In this document: in pieces, positions 59,327-64,000 of the stretch
Layout: every line of letters starts with the position of its first letter
Position numbering within the stretch: the first letter of the stretch is position 1
From: Sinotaia quadrata
Taxonomy: Eukaryota > Mollusca > Gastropoda > Architaenioglossa > Viviparidae
Direction of reading: 5' to 3'
NCBI GenBank assembly: GCA_028829895.1
Contig: CM054182.1
Coordinates: 56,900,879-56,964,878, forward strand
Length of the DNA: 64,000 bases
The notes under the pieces: generated by a model
Databases searched by the model: none
What the model was told of the DNA's origin: nothing
Seen by the model: the letters and a program-made list of their open reading frames with translations, nothing else
Made by a program: the position numbers and the translations under genes

Positions 59327-60770
59327 GACACAGAGAGCATGTTTCATTAATGAAAAATAATTAATAAGAAGAAGAAGAAAAAATATTGGTTTTTTATTAT
59401 TTTAGTTATTAGAGAAATAATAATGAAATACAAATCAGGTAAGGTAAGGTGATCAAGGAAGAGACTGACATCACGGTAAGAACCACTGCTCTAAAGTACT
59501 GACATTTGTGAGGTTATATAATATATATACAGTTTCAATTCATTTGTTTTTATGATTTGCTGTTCGAAAATAATGACTGGACTTTTATGTCCTTCATTAA
59601 CCTAAAACACTATGAAGTGATAAAGTATAAAAATACAATTCAAATTTCTGATTTAGTAAAACTACAATACATAAAATAAAACACTTGTCAATAATGATGA
59701 TAAGAGTTTAGTTATTAAATAATTTATTTTGCCAGTAACTGAGTAAAAAATATAAAGTGACAGAGCAAAGACAATATTCAAATGTCTGCAGCAGCTTGCT
59801 GATTACAGATATTTCCTTGGTAAGCCAAAAGTGGTTTCTCATAGAGTGTCTGAAAGGATTCAATAAATTCAGTGCAACAACAACAAAAATATTCAACTAA
59901 AAGTAAAACAGCAATATGACATTAAACACTGAAAATGTGGTCAGATAAGATTAATAAACAGAAATACATTTACTTTTACAGATTTTGGATTGAAACTTTA
60001 AAAAAATGATAATATATTAATTTTATAAATAAAAAGGCATCAGTGTAAGTTATGTCAAAGACGGATATAACAAGAGGTTTAGGATGTAAATAAAATCTGT
60101 TTAAATTAGTTCACAAGCACTATTAATTTCAGACATTTGACTCAAGTAACTTTACCATTTCCATACTGCTTATGTCTCCTACTATAGTTACAAAGAAAGC
60201 TGGGACTTAGAGAAATATGACTAGCCATAAATTGATGCACCTATGGTAAATATAATTGTATAAATTATGTGATACAGAGGAAAAAAAGCAAAAGTACATT
60301 TTTGCATTATTTGTTATATATTTAATTTTTTTTTAAATCACTAGTTTTGTAGTCTTTTATAGTTTTAATTATTAAATTGTACATATACAATTTTTCTGTT
60401 AATGTTTTATGGAGTAAAATTTTAGTGGAGAATTTACTCAATGTAACAAATTTGGTAAAGTTGCAAATTAACATATACCTATTTTGCTTCCAGATTGATT
60501 CTTACATGTGGTCTAAATAACATTAAATAAAATGAAAATAATAAGTGAAATCTTGTGTAACCAGTTTCTAATGTCTCATCCTTGCTGAAGCTATCAAACT
60601 TTGTTATTACATTATCAGATGTATTGATCATTATGATGATGTAACTATAAAATCAATTACAAACAAATAAAATATTTATTTAATTTTGTTTTAGAAAAAT
60701 ATTTTAAATGTTAAACATTTATGATATATAATTATATTAATTTTTTTTTTTTTACTGTAAAGCAACAACT
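58601..60770. other. AT-rich intergenic, no gene
   Basis: Low-complexity A/T sequence with a CA microsatellite at 59,279-59,322. No exon-like frame with splice sites was found. Confidence 0.6.
59279..59322. repeat. (CA)n microsatellite
   Basis: Pure CA, 22 units. Confidence 0.95.
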
Positions 60771-60771
60771 C

Positions 60772-61060
60772 TTACCTTTGCAGGAAACTGTAAGTTGAGA
60801 CTGCAACATAAGAAAGAATAGAGTTATAAAGCGATAAACTGGAAACTTTGGTTTGTTCCCTGATTATATTTTGCAGAGAGTAAGCAGCCTTTCACAAGTT
60901 TTTTGAATCTACTGGTTTACTGATTGTAAACTGCTAAGACTGGGGAGATGGGGAGTTGTCTGCCGCAATGTGTTTGTTAAGTGTACACTACACTCCTTTG
61001 ATGCATGGTGGCAAAGTATGCTGACTATAATTGAGAAAATTTCTGGTACTGGGAAGTAAG
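60772..61060 (+). mobile_element. Dispersed repeat block A fragment
   Basis: Matches 8,271-8,560 in the same orientation: TTGCAGGAAACTGTAAGTTG, TTTGTTCCCTGATTATATTT, GGTTTACTGATTGTAAACTG and TGGTGGCAAAGTATGCTGAC, with substitutions and small indels. Confidence 0.8.
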
Positions 61061-62220
61061 TGGCATTGGCATCACAGAAGCATCCTACCTACCAAAATTT
61101 TAGGCAAATACTTTCTGACAACAGGTCTGCATCCAGTTGCTTTTATATCCCCATTTCCTCCTCTTCTTCACTCATCTCTGCAAGTTAAAACCATTAAATC
61201 AAAACTGATTTAAAAACAAAAATTTTAGCTACATTTCTAATTATGGAATATTTTCCCAAATATTAAACTTGGGGGATTTAGATTCTTCTAAGTATGTATC
61301 TTTTATTTATTTCTTAAGAATTCCCCTTCCCCACTGACTAATTCCACAAATTCATGACGATATATTCCTTTGGCTGATGGAATATGATCTATCTATAAAT
61401 ATCCACATACTGACTCCTTATTAGTCATTAAACTCTCTTAAGAACACACAGTTCAAAGGTAACTGCCATCTGCATCCTCAGTGTACTCATCCTGTAGCTT
61501 CCATAAAACCATAATGTTTAGAAAAATATTTATCAACTTACATTGTTTAAATTTGGAGTGTAATCTGTCTTATCAGAAAGTAACACCAGTTGTTAGTTTT
61601 AGGGTATCATGCATTATTTGCATAGTTTATATTTTATTCCTATATCAATAAAGGAAAAAATGTACTTTCAAACTTAATATGAAAAATCAACAAATTTAGA
61701 ATAGTTAAAACATTTTCAATTAGCTTTTAATTCATCTGTAATTCAAATTGAAAAAAAGTTATATACTGAGTTTAAACATTTTAAATAAGGAACAGGTTAT
61801 TTAAAAAAAATCTACACACACAGTCCTTTAAAAGCAGACTTGGTTTGGCCATTAAAGGAATAGATTTCAAAACAATTAAAAGTTTAAATTACTGTAAAAA
61901 TTAAGTTACATGTTTGAAATACATGTATTTTAAAATTTAGATTTTGTTTTCAGAATTAAATATGTCTTATTTCACTTTAAGTATGTGTCAGCATAGTTAG
62001 CAAATAATTGTTTCAAACAAATAAATTGTGTCTCTGGTACATTTAGGCACAATCTGATTAAATCAGGTCCTTATGAGGGTAATAGTTTCTAAAAATGAAT
62101 TCTTCAAAATAACCAGACAGTACTTTAAAGGCTTATAGTGCAGGGGAGGTAATGCTCTCTGTTTTCCATATATATTCCTGTGTAAAATACAATGGTGACA
62201 AATGCCGGCTAAACTAGAGC

Positions 62221-62379
62221 ACTTTTCAGTTTATGAAATACATATCTGAACTACAGGCTTGTTTTTTAACATTAAAAAGCACTAAAAGTGCACTAGTTTG
62301 TTTTTAATATTAATATAGTGCTTTTTAATGTTAAAAAACAAGCCTGTAGTTCAGATATATATTTCCTAAACTGAAAAGT
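62221..62379. repeat. 64-bp inverted repeat (long hairpin)
   Basis: Arms 62,221-62,284 and 62,316-62,379 are reverse complements with only two mismatches by eye, around a 31-bp spacer. Arm core: CTGAACTACAGGCTTGTTTT. Related single arms (TCTGAACATAGGCTTG) recur at about 62,400, 62,500, 63,565 and 63,665. Confidence 0.92.
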
Positions 62380-62990
62380 GGTTTTCAATTTAGGAAATAC
62401 ATCTCTGAACATAGGCTGTTTTTTTAATATTAAAAAACCTTTATTAATATTTATATATATATATAAAACTAGTGCACTTTTCGGTTTAGGAAATACATTT
62501 CTGAACATAGGCTTGTTTTGTTTAATATTAAAAACACTTTATTAATTTATTTTTTTTTAAACCAGTGCATTTTGAGTGATTTTCAATTTAGGAAAATTAA
62601 TCAGAAAACAAATTTATTATTATAAAAATAAATTTTGTTTGTTCAAAAATTATAAAGTCCTGAAAAAAGACAATGAACAATGCAAATATATAATAATCTC
62701 AACATTTAAAAAAAGATTTCCAAATTGTCTTAAAATAAATGATGTACAATACTGTTCACATGCTTTATTAATATGTTATCATCTGGAAATTAATATGAAA
62801 AATCGTGATAAAATTTAGAATATTTAAAAGCATGTTCAATTAGCTTTTAATTCATCTGTAATTCAAACTGAAAAAAGTTATCTACTGAGTTTAAACATTT
62901 TAAATAAGAAATATGTTATTTAAAAAAAAATCTACACACCCAATTAAATAAATAATAATAAAAAAAAGTAAAATAAATGTAAATTAAAAT

Positions 62991-62993
<3 letters not shown>

Positions 62994-63073
<80 letters not shown>
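62994..63073. repeat. (CA)n microsatellite
   Basis: Pure CA, about 40 units, absent from the other copy of the tandem duplication. Confidence 0.95.
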
Positions 63074-63075
<2 letters not shown>

Positions 63076-64000
63076 TGCATACCAGCTTTTATCTATGAAC
63101 CATTGAGCTGTATAATTAAGGAACCAGTATATATGGAACTAATAAGTTTACAGTCCTTTAAAAACAGACTTGGTATGGCCATTAAAGGTACAGATTTTAA
63201 AACAACTAAAAGTTTCAACTACTGTAAAAATTAAATAAGTTACATTTCTGAAATATTTTAAAAGTTAGATTTTTTTTCAGAATTAATTATGCCTTATTTC
63301 ACGTGTATGGGTTAGCATAGTTAGCAAATAATTGTTTCAAACAAATAAATTATGTCTCTGATACATTTAGACACAATCTGATTAAAATCAGGTCCTTATG
63401 AGGGTAACAGTTTCTCAAAATGAATTCTTCAAAATAATCAGACAGTACTTTAAAAGGCTTATAGTGCAGGGGAGGTAATGCTCTCTGTTTTCCATATATA
63501 TTCCTGTGTAAAATACAATGGTGACAAATGCAGGCTAAACTAGAGCATGTTTAGGAAATACATTTCTGAACATAGGCTTGTTTTTTAATATTAAAAAGCA
63601 CTATATTGATTTTAAAAACATACTAGTGCACTTCGAGTGGTATTCAATTTAGGAAATACATTTCTGAACATAGGCTGGTTTTTATATTAAAAAGCACTTT
63701 ATTAATATAAAGAGCTAGTGCAAACAAAATTTGGGTGATTTTCAATTTAGGAAAATTCATTTCTGAACACAGCTGGTTAGAAAACAACTTTATTAATATA
63801 AAAATAAATTTTGATTCTTTAAAAATTATGAAGTCCTGAAAGAAGACAATGAATAATGCAAAATATATAATATTAATAATCTCAACATTAAAAAAAAGAT
63901 TTCCTAATTGTCTTAAAAGATGTACAACAATGTTCACATACTTTATTATTATGTTATCATCTGGAAATGGCTTATTTTCTCATTGCAGATGTGCCAGTGT

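Larger units (their letters stand above)
61640..63975. repeat. Diverged tandem duplication, unit about 1.1-1.3 kb
   Basis: Order of shared phrases in copy 1 / copy 2: TTAGCTTTTAATTCATCTGT at 61,722 / 62,840; CTTGGTTTGGCCATTAAAGG at 61,840 / 63,170; CACAATCTGATTAAATCAGG at 62,048 / 63,372; GCAGGGGAGGTAATGCTCTC at 62,140 / 63,465; AAGTCCTGAAAAAAGACAAT at 62,656 / 63,831. Copy 2 has gained a CA microsatellite (62,994-63,073). Confidence 0.88.

Overview
This is animal nuclear DNA. It is AT-rich and intron-rich, with perfect GT-AG exon junctions, many long CA/GT, GA and GATA microsatellites and more than a dozen minisatellites. Nothing prokaryotic is visible: no operons, no rRNA or tRNA genes that I recognise, and no CRISPR array. 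The gene content (a glycine-transporter-type SLC6 gene and a GPR158-type receptor exon) and the repeat style suggest an invertebrate, probably a mollusc or other lophotrochozoan; the taxon is an inference.

Layout. 1-11.4 kb is non-coding and repeat-dense. 11,433-12,325 (minus) is one large coding exon of a receptor-like ectodomain. It is best matched from memory to the Cache-type ectodomain of the GPR158/GPR179 orphan GPCR family. Its 3' exons were not found and probably lie beyond the left edge or in repeat-rich DNA. A CpG-rich block at 12.95-13.7 kb is a candidate promoter/5' UTR. 13.7-22.6 kb is mostly minisatellites and microsatellites. 22,646-56,940 (minus) holds a complete SLC6 sodium/chloride-coupled transporter gene. 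I resolved 15 coding exons; all splice phases agree and give 2,037 nt, or 678 residues plus stop. 56.9-64 kb is AT-rich upstream DNA containing a diverged 1.1-1.3 kb tandem duplication and a long palindrome.

The transporter has the full 12-TM set of landmarks: TM1 [11 protein letters not shown], the EL2 disulfide and sequons, the five chloride-site residues, and a glycine-transporter-like LGLGTQ in TM8. It departs from the family at one substrate-pocket position: the aromatic residue of the TM6 unwound segment is Thr320. Two exons are easily missed: exon 1 (38 codons) and exon 13 (119 nt, weak donor GTCTGT). Exon 13 was located because the frame arithmetic required it.

Mobile elements sit in the transporter introns. 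One is an 880-bp non-autonomous element with about 130-bp terminal inverted repeats built of a GACAAAATCGCG minisatellite and a perfect 9-bp target duplication (intron 2). Another is a decayed Ty3/gypsy integrase relic in antisense orientation (intron 13). Several dispersed repeats occur in two or more copies. UG-repeat tracts (on the transcript strand) lie close to exons 7, 11, 12 and 13, which raises the possibility of regulated splicing. Both genes, if correctly named, belong to families linked to glycine signalling (GlyT-like uptake; GPR158 reported as a metabotropic glycine receptor). No functional link is shown by the sequence.
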